37,356 nt of DNA from an uncultured Clostridium sp. (GTDB lineage Bacteria; Bacillota; Clostridia; TANB77; CAG-508). Numbering within the stretch: the first letter of the stretch is position 1; the number at the start of each line of letters is the position of its first letter. The stretch lies in assembly GCA_947575745.1 (NCBI GenBank), contig CANPOS010000020.1, positions 1 to 37,356 on the forward strand, given 5' to 3'. Made by a program: the position numbers and the translations under genes. Shown one piece after another: positions 24,439 to 33,960 of this stretch. The notes under the pieces are model-generated. The model saw only the letters and a program-made list of their open reading frames with translations. It was not told the DNA's origin and ran no database searches.

Positions 24439-27085
24439 TTATACACTAAGCCTCTTTTTTAAAAAAATCAAAATTATTATACCACTTATTGTACTAATCA
24501 TTCCTATAAATATTCCTTGTGGCATATATTCTAAAGTTATTTCATGTTCTCCTTCACTTAAATTTACCGAAATCAATGCTTCTAATACTTCTTTATATTC
24601 TACTTTTTCTCCATCAACTTTTACATTCCAACCTTTCTCATAGGGAATTGTAAACATTACATCTTGGTTGTCACTGTGAGTAACAATTTTACTTTTGTAT
24701 CTTCTATTATCAATTTGCTCTAGTTGAACTTGATTCTCCTTTAATTTATCATAATGTTTTTTTAATACATAATCATTTTCATAATATGCATACAAATTGT
24801 TAATTTCTATATCCCCATCTATTACTATTTCTATTATAACTTTTTGCCCTTTTTCTTTTTTTCCTACATTAATCATTTCATTATTTGCAAATGCTGAATG
24901 TTTTAAGCTTTCTTCTCCATCTATAAATACATTTACTCCATTATCACCTTTTGCTAATAAATATAGATACATATTATCATTGCTTTCTGCTTCAATTTCA
25001 TACGTTATTTTTGGATTTTCTCCATCTACTATATATCTTTTCCCTTCTTTTTTTATTTCTTCTATCTTTTCGTTAATCTCTCCTTCATGTTTTTTATATA
25101 CATCCTCTTGTATGTTTGTCATATTTTTTAACATCTCATTTTGTAGTTCAAAAGTATTTTCATTATTCATGTTTGTATTAAATACATTTTTATCTACAAC
25201 ATATCCAACAGACAAATTATATGGATTTTCATAAATTTTTACATTGTTTTCAATATATATTTCTTCATAGGCTATTGGATAGTCTTTTAATAATTTTTGA
25301 TTTGGTGCCACTATTAAATATTTTATACCAAGTAACATATCAACTGCTTTTGTATTTTCTAAATCGCATAATACTTGTACATGTGATTTTCTCATTCCAA
25401 TTTTTTCTAAAAATGTATGGAGTTTTTTTGAATATGTTGAACCTGAATATGAAACCCCATTATATCCATAAGTAAGAGAGTCATTTGCACCATTTTGAAA
25501 TTTTGTTACTACTCTATATAGCCCACTGTCATATCGCTTCAAATTTTTAATTAATCTTTCATAAGTATTTGTAATTATCGCATAAATATCTTGTTCTACT
25601 GGGCTTGCATCTACCCTTATTGTCTCCATATTGTTTTCTGCATTACATATTAAATTAGTAGTACTTAAGCAAAATATTATAAAAGTTATAATTTTAAAAT
25701 AATTTTTTTGTAAAAATTTTATTGTTTTTTTGCTACTTTCTTTAATATCAAATTTCATCATCACTAATAGTGTGCAAAACAATATTGCTAGTGCTATGTC
25801 AATTTTAATATTTTCTACATTTATCAAGTCTATATTTATATTTTGCACTAATGCTGATATTATAAGATATATCAGCGCTATTAGCGCAATCTTCCAAATA
25901 TTTAATCCTTCTTTTATATTATCAAATCCGCTTCTTAGCTATGATTATATAGAAAAATGTAAAACAGAAAGCATATCTATAAATATACCAAGCAGGTATA
26001 TTTCCCATACTCCATAAAAGATTTATCCCTTTAATATAAAAACTCAAAGCAAATATAATTAGTACTATTAGTGTTAATATCTTTTCCTTTAGTTTTATCT
26101 TTTTATTTAGGAAATAGCTTATCACAAGTACATTTGCAAGTACTCCGCAAAATAGTGGTGGCATTGCAAAATTTTTGATTTCTTCTAAATCAAATGCATT
26201 TGTATAAAATTTACTTATTACATTTTGTATCTCAAAATTTTTATCTAAGTTTAAGCTTGAAAATGAAAAGTCAGCTCGTCCACCTTGTAAGCCTAAAAAT
26301 GCAGGAATTATAACTATTCCTGATATTAGCCCAGCACATATTGAACTTAGAGCAAAAATTCCTATCTTTTTTAATATTTCTTTTTTGTTTTTTAATTCTC
26401 CCTTTAAAATAGTGTATACAAAGTATATTACTGAAAATATACACACCATAAATCCTGTATAATAGTTAGTAATAAGTGTTAATGCAAGTGAGATTATATA
26501 TAAGACTGCTTTTTTGTTTTCTACTATATTTTCTATCCCTGTTATTACAAGTGGCAATAATATTAGTGCATCTAACCACATTATATTAAATCCATAAGTT
26601 ACTGTATAAGAAGAAAAAGCATACATAAGTGAGAATATTAGATTTGTGAAGTTTGCCTTTTTCGTTCTATTTAAATAATATAAAAATGTGACACTACAAG
26701 TTGCCGTTTTTAAAATCAAGATTATATCAAAGGCAAGAGGCATGTTGCCTTTATTAAATAATAGAGTTATGAAGTTATATGGACTTATTAGGTAATATGC
26801 AAACAGTCCATACATTTCCCCTCCAATTGATTTTCCTAATGAATAAATAACGCTACTTTCTCCAAAAAATAAGTCTCTAAAATATTGTAAATAGTTTATA
26901 TATTGCCCATAAGAATCAACTGGAAGATACATACTATTTCCAAATGGATATACTTTCAGGCACATAAATATTACTACTAGTACAATTGTGGGAATTAAAA
27001 AAGCTAGTAAATATAATACTATCTTTTTTAATTTTTCATTGTCTATTTCAATTGTTAATACGTTTTTTGCTTTTTCTTTATTCAT
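24439..27085 (-). CDS. YfhO-family multi-pass membrane protein, +1 shift at CGGA
   Basis: Together 881 aa. Frame 1 (27085 to the CGG at 25930, 385 residues) has ~10 membrane helices with KVYPFGNSMYLPVDSYGQY and YTVTYGFNIMWLDALILLPL, typical of YfhO proteins. Frame 2 to 24439 begins GFDNIKEGLNIWKIALIALI, adds further helices, a large extracytoplasmic beta-rich domain (FTIPYEKGWNVKVDGEKV) and a C-terminal helix. The YfhO family is implicated in glycosylating cell-envelope polymers such as lipoteichoic acid. The zero frame ends two codons after CGG (CGG ATT TGA), so without shifting only the membrane half would be made. Confidence 0.85.
25927..25930 (-). other. CGGA +1 frameshift site in the YfhO-like gene
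   Basis: Zero frame AAG AAG CGG ATT TGA; shifted AAG AAG C GGA TTT GAT = KKGFD and an open frame of 496 residues. Codon 386. Confidence 0.85.
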
Positions 27086-27122
27086 TACTTTATTTCCTTA
27101 ATTTTTATCAAATTTTATATTT

Positions 27123-27252
27123 TCTGCAATTTTCATATATATAATTTTTAGATAGACGTTTGGGGACCGCTCTATGAAATGTTTTAGCTTTAGCTAAATA
27201 CATTTCGTTGAGTGGGGACGCAAGAAAAATTATATATATGGAAATATTGCAG
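27123..27252. repeat. Palindromic intergenic element C
   Basis: Arms of ~27 bases pair almost fully: TCTGCAATTTTCATATATAT at 27123 and its complement ending at 27252, differing only by small indels. Nested inside are CCGCTC/GAGTGG, GAAATG/CATTTC and TTAGC-TTTA-GCTAA stems, and two GGGGAC blocks (27162-27167, 27213-27219 region). It fills the whole space between murG and the YfhO-like gene. The apical AGCTTTAGCT resembles element B, but no core block is shared with A/B. Confidence 0.65.
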
Positions 27253-27254
27253 AC

Positions 27255-28368
27255 TTAACTAACTAATAATTTAATTTCTTTTAAAATACGCTCTTGTGTA
27301 TCATTTATTGCAATCTTTTTTGCATTTTCTCCCATTTCTTTTAATATATCTTTGTCTAGTATTTCCTCTATTGTTTTGTTTAAATCTTCTGCTTTTAGAT
27401 TGTCATTATTTATAATTTTAGCTGCATTTACTTCTTCTAAAACTTCCGCATTATATTGTTGATGGTTATGTGAAACATTTGGTAGTGGAATAAAAATCGC
27501 TGGTTTTCCTAGTTTTGCAATTTCTGTTATTGTTGTTGCACCGCTTCTACAAACCATTATATCAGCCATATTCATGGTTTCTACCATTTCATATATATAT
27601 GGAACAACTCTTATTCCATCTAATTTATTTATATCCAATCCCTTTTCTTTTAATTCTTTTTTTACTTCTTCATATTGTTTTTGTCCGGCAACTAAAAGTA
27701 TTTGATATTTTTTATTTAGTTTTTTTACAGACAAATCTATTATTGTTTCATTTATTTTTTTTGCTCCTTGACTTCCTCCAAATACAAGTACTGTTGGCTT
27801 TGCTGGATTTAATGAATATTTTTCTATTTCTTTTATTTTATCACTCGCAGTGATATTTTGTTTTATCTCTCTAGTTGGTGTTCCTGTTAAAACTATTTTC
27901 TTTGCATTTGGTATTCTTCCTATTGCTGTTTCAAAACTTACCATTATTACATTTGTTTTTTTTGCAAGCATTTTTACTGCCTTACCAGGAAAAGCATTAC
28001 TTTCATGTAACATTGTTGGTATTTTTAATTTACTTGCTGCCATAATTACTGCTCCACAAATGTATCCTCCTGTTCCAATTACTACATCTGGTTTAAATTC
28101 TTTTAAAATTTTTTTTGCTTGTGATAATCCTTTTATTGTTTTTATCATTTTCTTTAAATTATCTATACTTATTTTTTTGCTTAATCCATATGCATCAATT
28201 GTTTTTAATTGAAATCCAGCTCTTGGTACTAAATCTTGTTCTAATCCCCTTTCTGTTCCTATAAATAAAATTTCTGATTTTCCATCTTCTGCTTTTACTT
28301 TATTTGCGATAGCTATTCCGAGGATTTATATGTCCCCCTGTACCAGCTGCTGCAATTACTACTCTCAT
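27255..28368 (-). CDS. murG: MurG (lipid II synthase), +1 shift at CGGA
   Basis: Starts MRVVIAAAGTGGHINP (ATG 28368); codon 17 is CGG and the zero frame stops after 22 codons. Reading CGGA (28317-28320) as Gly gives GGTGGHINPGIAIA, the conserved MurG phosphate-binding loop, and an open frame to 27255, total 370 aa. Later motifs: VIGTGGYICGAVIMAA, LHESNAFPGKA, FGGSQGAKKIN, CRSGATTITEIAKLGKPAIFIPLP. MurG transfers GlcNAc from UDP-GlcNAc to lipid I at the inner membrane face. Downstream of ftsW by 30 bp in a murE-mraY-ftsW-murG operon. Confidence 0.93.
28317..28320 (-). other. CGGA +1 frameshift site in murG
   Basis: Zero frame AAT CCT CGG AAT; shifted AAT CCT C GGA ATA GCT = NPGIA. Codon 17, so almost the whole enzyme depends on the shift. 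Confidence 0.9.
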
Positions 28369-28398
28369 TCTTTAACTTCCTTTCCTGTTGATTATTTT

Positions 28399-29542
28399 TT
28401 AAATTTTCTTGGACTGCCTTGATATATTAAGCAATATGCCTACTGCACAGAGCATTATAAGTAAGGAAGTTCCTCCATAACTAAAAAATGGTAATTGCAT
28501 TCCTGTATTTGGCATTGATGATGTAACAACCGCAATATTTATTAATGCTTGAAGTCCTATTATTGCAGTTATTCCTATTGCAAGTAAACTTCCAAACATG
28601 TCTGGAGCTTTCATCGCAATTAAAGTTCCTCTCCATACAAAAATTGCAAATAGAATAATTACTATAAAACAACCTACAAATCCTAGTTCTTCTGCTATTA
28701 CTGCAAATATAAAGTCATTTTGTGGTTCTGGCAAATATAAATATTTTTGTGTACTATTCCCAAGTCCTACTCCAAATAATCCTCCTGAACCAATTGCATA
28801 AAGACTTTGTATTACTTGCCACCCATCACCTGTTGGATCTGCCCAAGGATTTAAGAAAGCTGTTAATCTTCCTAATCTATATGTTCCTTCTTCAAAATAT
28901 TTTGCCATTATGTATAACGCTCCTGCTCCTCCGTGCTACTCCTATACTTCCAAATGTTATAAAATATCTCATTCTACTTCCAGCCATTATCATCATAACT
29001 GATATTACTAAAACTATTAAAATTGATGCACTAAGATGTGATTGTACTCCAATTAAAATTGCAAGTATTGGTATTAAATATAATATTGGTTTAATAAATC
29101 CATCTAACAATGTTCCTATTTTTTCTCTGTTTTTAGTTAAATAAGAAGCATAAAATATTACTAAGCCTATTTTTGCAACCTCTGATGGTTGGAAAGATAT
29201 AAATTTTAAGTCTAGCCACCTTACAGCTCCTTTTGCGTCTCTTGCAAAGGCTGGAACTAAAACTGCTGCAAGTAGTATTATTGAAAAAACATATGCTACT
29301 TTGTCTAAATATTTATATTTTTTGTAATCTATTTTTGAAATTATAAACATTAATATTAATCCTAAAACAGCACTAGTTGCTTGTGTTTTTACAAAGGTAT
29401 AGCTTTTTCCATTTGCTGCAAGAGCTGATGGTGAACTCGCTGAAAGCACCATGACTATTCCAAGTGACAACATTATTAATACTGTTACAATTAATATAAA
29501 ATCTACTGGCTTTTCTTTGGTTATTCTACTGTTTTTAGTCAA
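28399..29542 (-). CDS. ftsW: FtsW/SpoVE-type SEDS glycosyltransferase, +1 shift at CGGA
   Basis: TTG start at 29542 behind AAAGGAGG. Frame 1 (203 residues) has LGIVMVLSASSPSA and the KFISFQPSEVAKIGLVIF SEDS motif. Frame 2 to 28399 has RLTAFLNPWADPTGDGWQ, QSLYAIGSGGLFGVGLGNS, YLPEPQNDFIFAVIAEELGF and SYGGTSLL. The CGGA (28930-28933) read as Gly joins SIGVA-G-GAGALYIMAKYF, total 380 aa with ~10 helices. SEDS proteins polymerise lipid II with a class B PBP; FtsW (division) and SpoVE (spore cortex) cannot be told apart here. Between mraY and murG; murD and murF are absent from this locus. Confidence 0.92.
28930..28933 (-). other. CGGA +1 frameshift site in ftsW
   Basis: Zero frame GTA GCA CGG AGG; shifted GTA GCA C GGA GGA GCA = VAGGA. 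Codon 204. Confidence 0.88.
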
Positions 29543-29567
29543 TTTTTCCTCCTTTTAAATTTTAAGA

Positions 29568-30519
29568 TTATACTAAAAGGATAGCAATGACACAAAATAT
29601 GAGTGTCACTACACTAAATATTGAAACGATTTTTCCTTCCTTCCATCCAGATAATTCAAAATGGTGATGCAAGGGAGTCATTTTAAATATCCTGTTCCCT
29701 GTTCTTTTAAAATAAACTACTTGTAATATTACTGATATTGTTTCAAATACAGGTATTATTGCGACTATTAAAAGTATTAATGGCATTTTAAGGTAAAGTG
29801 CCATTGCTACAATTGCTCCTCCAAGAAAAAGTGAGCCTGTATCTCCCATAAATATTTTTGCTGGATGTAAATTAAAGAGTAAAAATCCTAAACAAGCCCC
29901 GCATAGTATTAAACCTAAAGCCACTATCTCATATACTCCCTGACGCATTGCTATAATCGATAATGTGGCAATCATTATCATTGATACACTACTTGCTAAT
30001 CCATCTATTCCATCTGTTAGATTAACTGCATTTGTACCAGCAAGCATTACAAATATTATAAAAGGTATATATACTAGTATAGGTAGTTTAATCATTAATT
30101 TTATTCCTGGTATTAATGTATATGTTCCTACTCCAACTTTTATTAAATATAATGCAAATATTACTGAAATTGCTAAAAGTCCGTATTATTTTGTATGCTG
30201 GTTTCAATCCTTCTGTATCTCTTAATACCAACTTTTTAAAGTCATCTACAAAACCTACTAATCCAAAACCTATTATTATGACTGTAAGTGGTAGCAACTC
30301 TCTATTTGAGCTATATAAAATAGCTGTCATTATTATTACAGTTATTACAAGTATAATTCCTCCCATTGTAGGTGTACCTTGTTTTATTAGGTGTGATCTT
30401 GGTCCATATTCTCTTTCGATTTGTCCTACTTTTAATTTTTTAAGTATTGGTAAGATAATTAATGATACTACTATAGAAATTATAAAACTTGTTAGTAAAA
30501 CTTTTATCTGCGACTCCAT
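29568..30519 (-). CDS. mraY: MraY (lipid I synthase), +1 shift at CGGA
   Basis: Frame 1 (112 residues from 30519) has EREYGPRSHLIKQGTPTMGG and GFVDDFKKL, the UDP-MurNAc-pentapeptide and catalytic Asp motifs. Frame 2 to 29568 has NLTDGIDGLASSVSM, HPAKIFMGDTGSLFLGGA and MTPLHHHFELSGWKE. CGGA (30180-30183) read as Gly gives YKIIGLLAISVIF, aligning with the glycine of the KQKFIGQ segment in Bacillus MraY; total 316 aa, normal length. Transfers phospho-MurNAc-pentapeptide to undecaprenyl phosphate. Starts 3 bp after murE. Confidence 0.94.
30180..30183 (-). other. CGGA +1 frameshift site in mraY
   Basis: Zero frame ATA ATA CGG ACT; shifted ATA ATA C GGA CTT TTA = IIGLL. Codon 113. Confidence 0.9.
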
Positions 30520-30522
30520 TTT

Positions 30523-31995
30523 TTAATTCTCCATCTCCTCAATTATTTCTCTTACGATTATTCTTTCATCAAAAGGATATGTCTTGTTATTTATTTCTTG
30601 ATATGGTTCATGTCCCTTACCTGCAAGAACAATAATATCTCTCTTATTTGCCATTGTTATTGCTTTTTTTATTGCTTCTCTTCTATCTACTATACATTCA
30701 TATTTTCCATTAGTTTTCTTTATGCCTTCTTCTATTTGTTCTACAATTTTTTCAGGCTCTTCTGTTCTAGGGTTATCTGATGTTATTATTGTATAATCTG
30801 CAATTCTTCCTGAAATTTCTCCCATTATAGACCTTTTTTTAGCATCTCTATCTCCACCACAACCAAATACACTTATAACTCTACCTGTTGTGTACTCTTT
30901 TACTGCTGATAAAATATTTTCTAAACTTTCTGGTGAATGTGCATAGTCTATCATGATATTTAAGTCTTTACTATTATTTACAAGCTCTGATCTTCCTGGC
31001 ACCCTTACTTCTTCTAGTGCCTCTTTTATAACTTCTGGTGCAACACCTAATTTCTGTGCTATGCTTATTGCAGCTAATGAATTATATACACTAAACCTAC
31101 CTGGTATTCCTACCTTTACTCTTTCATTTCTCTGTCCTAATTTTACTCTAAAATCTGCATATGAATTTGTTATTGTAATATCTTTTGCAAGTAAATCTGC
31201 TGCATTATCTATTCCATAAGTTTTAGTTTCACATTTATTCATTCTTACGATTTTGTTTCCTTGTAAGTCATCTGTATTAATATATGCCAATTTACACATA
31301 TCGAATAATTTTACTTTTGACTGGAAATAGTCTTCCATATCTGGATGCTCTTTTGGGCTTATATGATCTTCTGAAAAGTTAGTAAATACTCCTATGTCAA
31401 AATTACATCCATATACTCTATCATATTTTAAACTTTGTGAAGAAACCTCCATTACTACTACTTCTACTTTTTCTTTCACCATTTCGGCAAATCTTTTTTG
31501 GAGTTCTATACTTTCTGGAGTAGTTCTTGCAGAGTCTTCTATTTTTTTGCCATTAATATATGTTGCAATAGTTCCAATAAGTCCTACTTTTTTTCCTTGT
31601 TTTTCTAACATGTGCTTTATCATATATGTTGTTGTTGTTTTTCCCTTTGTTCCTGTTACTCCAACTAAAACAAATTTGCTTGAAGGATTGCCATAAAAAT
31701 TACAACTGCATATTGCTAGTGCTTTTCTTGTGTCTGGAACCATTATTATTGTTAAATTTTCTTTGTCCAATAAATCCTTTATACTTTCTTTGTCTTCTAT
31801 CATTATGACTTTTGCGCCTTTTTCTACTACGTCTTTTATATATGAGTGTCCATCTGTTTCAAATCCTTTAACTGCAATAAACATAGAATTTTTAGTTGCT
31901 TTTCTTGAATCATTTGTTATGTCTTTTATGTCTATTTCTAAATCTCCTTTTGCTTTAATTCCTTCTATACCTTGCAAAATCTTCTTTAACTCCAT
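30523..31995 (-). CDS. murE: UDP-MurNAc-tripeptide synthetase MurE
   Basis: 490 aa. ATP loop GVTGTKGKTTTTYM (~109-122), TTPESIELQ, EVSSQSL, DIGVFTNFSEDHI, MIDYAHSPESLE and FGCGGDRDAKKR. The DNPR motif (ITSDNPRTEEP) is that of the meso-diaminopimelate-adding type, consistent with dapA nearby. Unbroken: it has no zero-frame CGG. AGGAGGGTATCTTA precedes the ATG. First gene of the murE-mraY-ftsW-murG operon; adds the third residue of the peptidoglycan stem peptide in the cytoplasm. Confidence 0.96.
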   Translation of the reverse strand: MELKKILQGIEGIKAKGDLEIDIKDITNDSRKATKNSMFIAVKGFETDGHSYIKDVVEKGAKVIMIEDKESIKDLLDKENLTIIMVPDTRKALAICSCNFYGNPSSKFVLVGVTGTKGKTTTTYMIKHMLEKQGKKVGLIGTIATYINGKKIEDSARTTPESIELQKRFAEMVKEKVEVVVMEVSSQSLKYDRVYGCNFDIGVFTNFSEDHISPKEHPDMEDYFQSKVKLFDMCKLAYINTDDLQGNKIVRMNKCETKTYGIDNAADLLAKDITITNSYADFRVKLGQRNERVKVGIPGRFSVYNSLAAISIAQKLGVAPEVIKEALEEVRVPGRSELVNNSKDLNIMIDYAHSPESLENILSAVKEYTTGRVISVFGCGGDRDAKKRSIMGEISGRIADYTIITSDNPRTEEPEKIVEQIEEGIKKTNGKYECIVDRREAIKKAITMANKRDIIVLAGKGHEPYQEINNKTYPFDERIIVREIIEEMEN

Positions 31996-32113
31996 TAAGA
32001 TACCCTCCTAATTTATATTTATGTAATTAGTATGTATTTTATTTATAATTTTACGATTATCATTATATAATTAATTTTGTTTTTTGTACAGTTCTTTATG
32101 GAAAAAATATACA

Positions 32114-32144
32114 AAAAAACAATTCTTTTTTTGAATTGTTTTTT
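32114..32144 (-). terminator. Intrinsic terminator downstream of element B
   Basis: AAAAAACAATTC (32114-32125), 7-nt T loop, GAATTGTTTTTT (32133-32144); on the minus strand followed by a T-rich tail. Probably ends the deacetylase transcript after it passes through element B. Confidence 0.7.
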
Positions 32145-32147
32145 CTA

Positions 32148-32285
32148 AAGAATAGTATATATTAAATTTCACGCAGTTTTGCGTAGTATGGGAGCGAGTT
32201 TGAAGTTGTTATAGCTTTAGCTATTACAGCTTCAACGAGACGACCAACAAAAAACAAGTGTAAATTTATATATATACTATTCTTA
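32148..32285. repeat. Palindromic intergenic element B with conserved core (shared with 12667-12806)
   Basis: Outer arms pair over ~24 bp (AAGAATAGTATATAT at 32148 with ATATATACTATTCTT ending ~32284). Core blocks 32173-32197 and 32238-32259 match element A at 24 of 25 and 21 of 22 bases. The intervening hairpin is GAAGTTGT/ACAGCTTC with apical ATAGC-TTTA-GCTAT, replacing A's ATAAACTGT/ACAGTTTAT and CGAGC/GCTCG. Arms and hairpin differ in sequence but stay paired, the pattern of a folded RNA. Small CGCA-GTTT-TGCG hairpin at the start of the core. Confidence 0.75.
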
Positions 32286-32294
32286 ATCTAACTT

Positions 32295-33828
32295 TTAATT
32301 ATTTGGTGTATGTGTTACCATTGGTGTACTTGGAGTAATTTTACTAAATGTATAACCATTTTGTAACCCAAAATCTATTATTCCTTCTAGTGCATTTAAT
32401 GTTTTTGTATTTCCTGCATAATCATGTAATAACACCACATTTTGCTTAGACTTACTAAGTCTTGATGTTACATTATTATATACCTGCTCTGCTGTTTTCG
32501 CTTCTCCTGCATCTCCTGACGATACATTCCAGTCATAATATTTATATCCTCTTTTTACTACTTCTTTTGTTAGTATAGTCATTATTCCTGGGTTATATCT
32601 ACTTACTGTATTTGAACTTCCACCAGGAAATCTTGTTATAGTTGTATTAACTCCAGTCGAAGCCTTTATCTTATTTTGTAACTTTGTTATATTTGCCATA
32701 TATATATCTACTGATTTATATATATCTTTGTATCTATGTGAATATCCATGAATTCCTACTGAATGTCCCTCCGCTACTTCTCTTTTCACTAATTTTTCTC
32801 CAGCTGTATTGTAGTTTATTATAAAGAAAGTTGCTTTTATATTTTTCTTTTTAAGAATATCTAATATCTTTGGTGTTATACTAGTAGATGGTCCATCATC
32901 AAATGTCAAATATATTGTACCTTTAGGTCCTTTGCTTCCGTTTTGGGCAGAAGATGGGTTATAAACAAGAGCTTTCTTCACTACTACTTTTCTCTTTTTT
33001 GTAGCTTCATTCCCTTTACTGTCTGATACTTTATATGTTACTGTATATGTTCCCTCTTTTGTTGTATCAATTTTTCCTTCTGTTTTTATTTTACTAGTCA
33101 AATCTCCATCTTTTTCATCTTTTGCTTTTGCACCCTTTTCTTCGTATTTTCCATTCAAATTTATATTAACAGTTGCTGAACCATTTAAAGTTATAACTGG
33201 TGCAATATCATCTACAATTGTTACTTCTCTTATTTTTTCTGTCTTATTTCCTGACATATCTTGGACACTATATTTTATATTATACTTGTCTTCATTTATC
33301 TCCTCTTTTATTACTGTAACTTTATCTGTTAAATCTCCATCATGCTCATCAATAGCTTTATACCCCAGTTCCTCAAATTCTTTTGAATATGATTGATTAA
33401 TTTTTTCTCCCCCTGTTAGTGTAATTTCTGGAGCTTTTGTATCTACTACCTTTACTTTTGCATTTTTTGCATATTTTCCAAGCCATGTATCTACTTCAAA
33501 TTGAAGATTATATTCTCCTATTTTATTATAATCAATTTCTCCTTTTACCTTTACCTTGTTAGTTATATCCATAAAATGATAGATTGTTTTAGGCTTTTTT
33601 ACCTCTTTTCCAGTATTTGCTTCTATGGTTTCTATTTGGGTAATATCCATTTGAGGCTTTTCTATTATAAGACTTGCTAAAAATATAATTATAAAAATTC
33701 CTGAACTTATTCCGTAACAGCTTTATTATACCTGTTTTTTGTTTTATCTTTATAATAATTATTCCTATAATCCATGTAAGTATTAATGTAATCACTTCTG
33801 ACAGATAAATTATATGATTAATTTCCAT
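32295..33828 (-). CDS. Membrane-anchored polysaccharide deacetylase with Ig-like repeats, +1 shift at CGGA
   Basis: Frame 1 (38 residues from 33828) is a hydrophobic segment (LTWIIGIIIIKIKQ). Frame 2 to 32295 starts GISSGIFIIIFLASLII, a second hydrophobic segment, then DUF5011/Ig-like repeats (PEITLTGGEKI...; PVITLNGSATV... with HDGDLTDK / KDGDLTSK) and a C-terminal NodB domain: IYLTFDDGPS, KATFFIINY, GIHGYSH, TRFPGG, VVLLHD. CGGA (33711-33714) as Gly joins them, 510 aa. NodB enzymes deacetylate GlcNAc or MurNAc of wall glycans. Ribosome site weak. A start at the ATG 33650 within frame 2 would lose the membrane anchor. Confidence 0.85.
33711..33714 (-). other. CGGA +1 frameshift site in the deacetylase gene
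   Basis: Zero frame CTG TTA CGG AAT; shifted TTA C GGA ATA AGT = LGIS. Codon 39, between the two N-terminal hydrophobic segments. Confidence 0.82.
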
Positions 33829-33960
33829 TTTATCTTATCTTTTTCCTTCTTTCGTCTTTTTTCTACATTTATATTCTAATTCTATTTTCCTTATCTGTCA
33901 ATTTGTTTTTAAGTTTAGAAAAAAGAAATGTATACAACTGTTATTCTTATTTAGAATTTT

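Noticed and set aside
12667..32285. Elements A and B as ordinary MITEs
   Set aside because: MITE terminal repeats should be similar between copies; here the outer arms differ between A and B and only internal blocks are conserved. I see no target duplications.
13795..33714. Homopolymer-type sequencing indels as the cause of the split genes
   Set aside because: The sites are not homopolymers, all have the same extra C before GGA, and long A/T homopolymers elsewhere in genes show no frame errors. A motif-specific base-calling error remains possible and is named as the test in the findings.
13795..33714. prfB-like frameshifting with a Shine-Dalgarno stimulator and stop codon
   Set aside because: No stop codon is at the shift site, and purine-rich stretches upstream are present at some sites (topA, ftsW, murG) but absent at others (mraY, yfhO).
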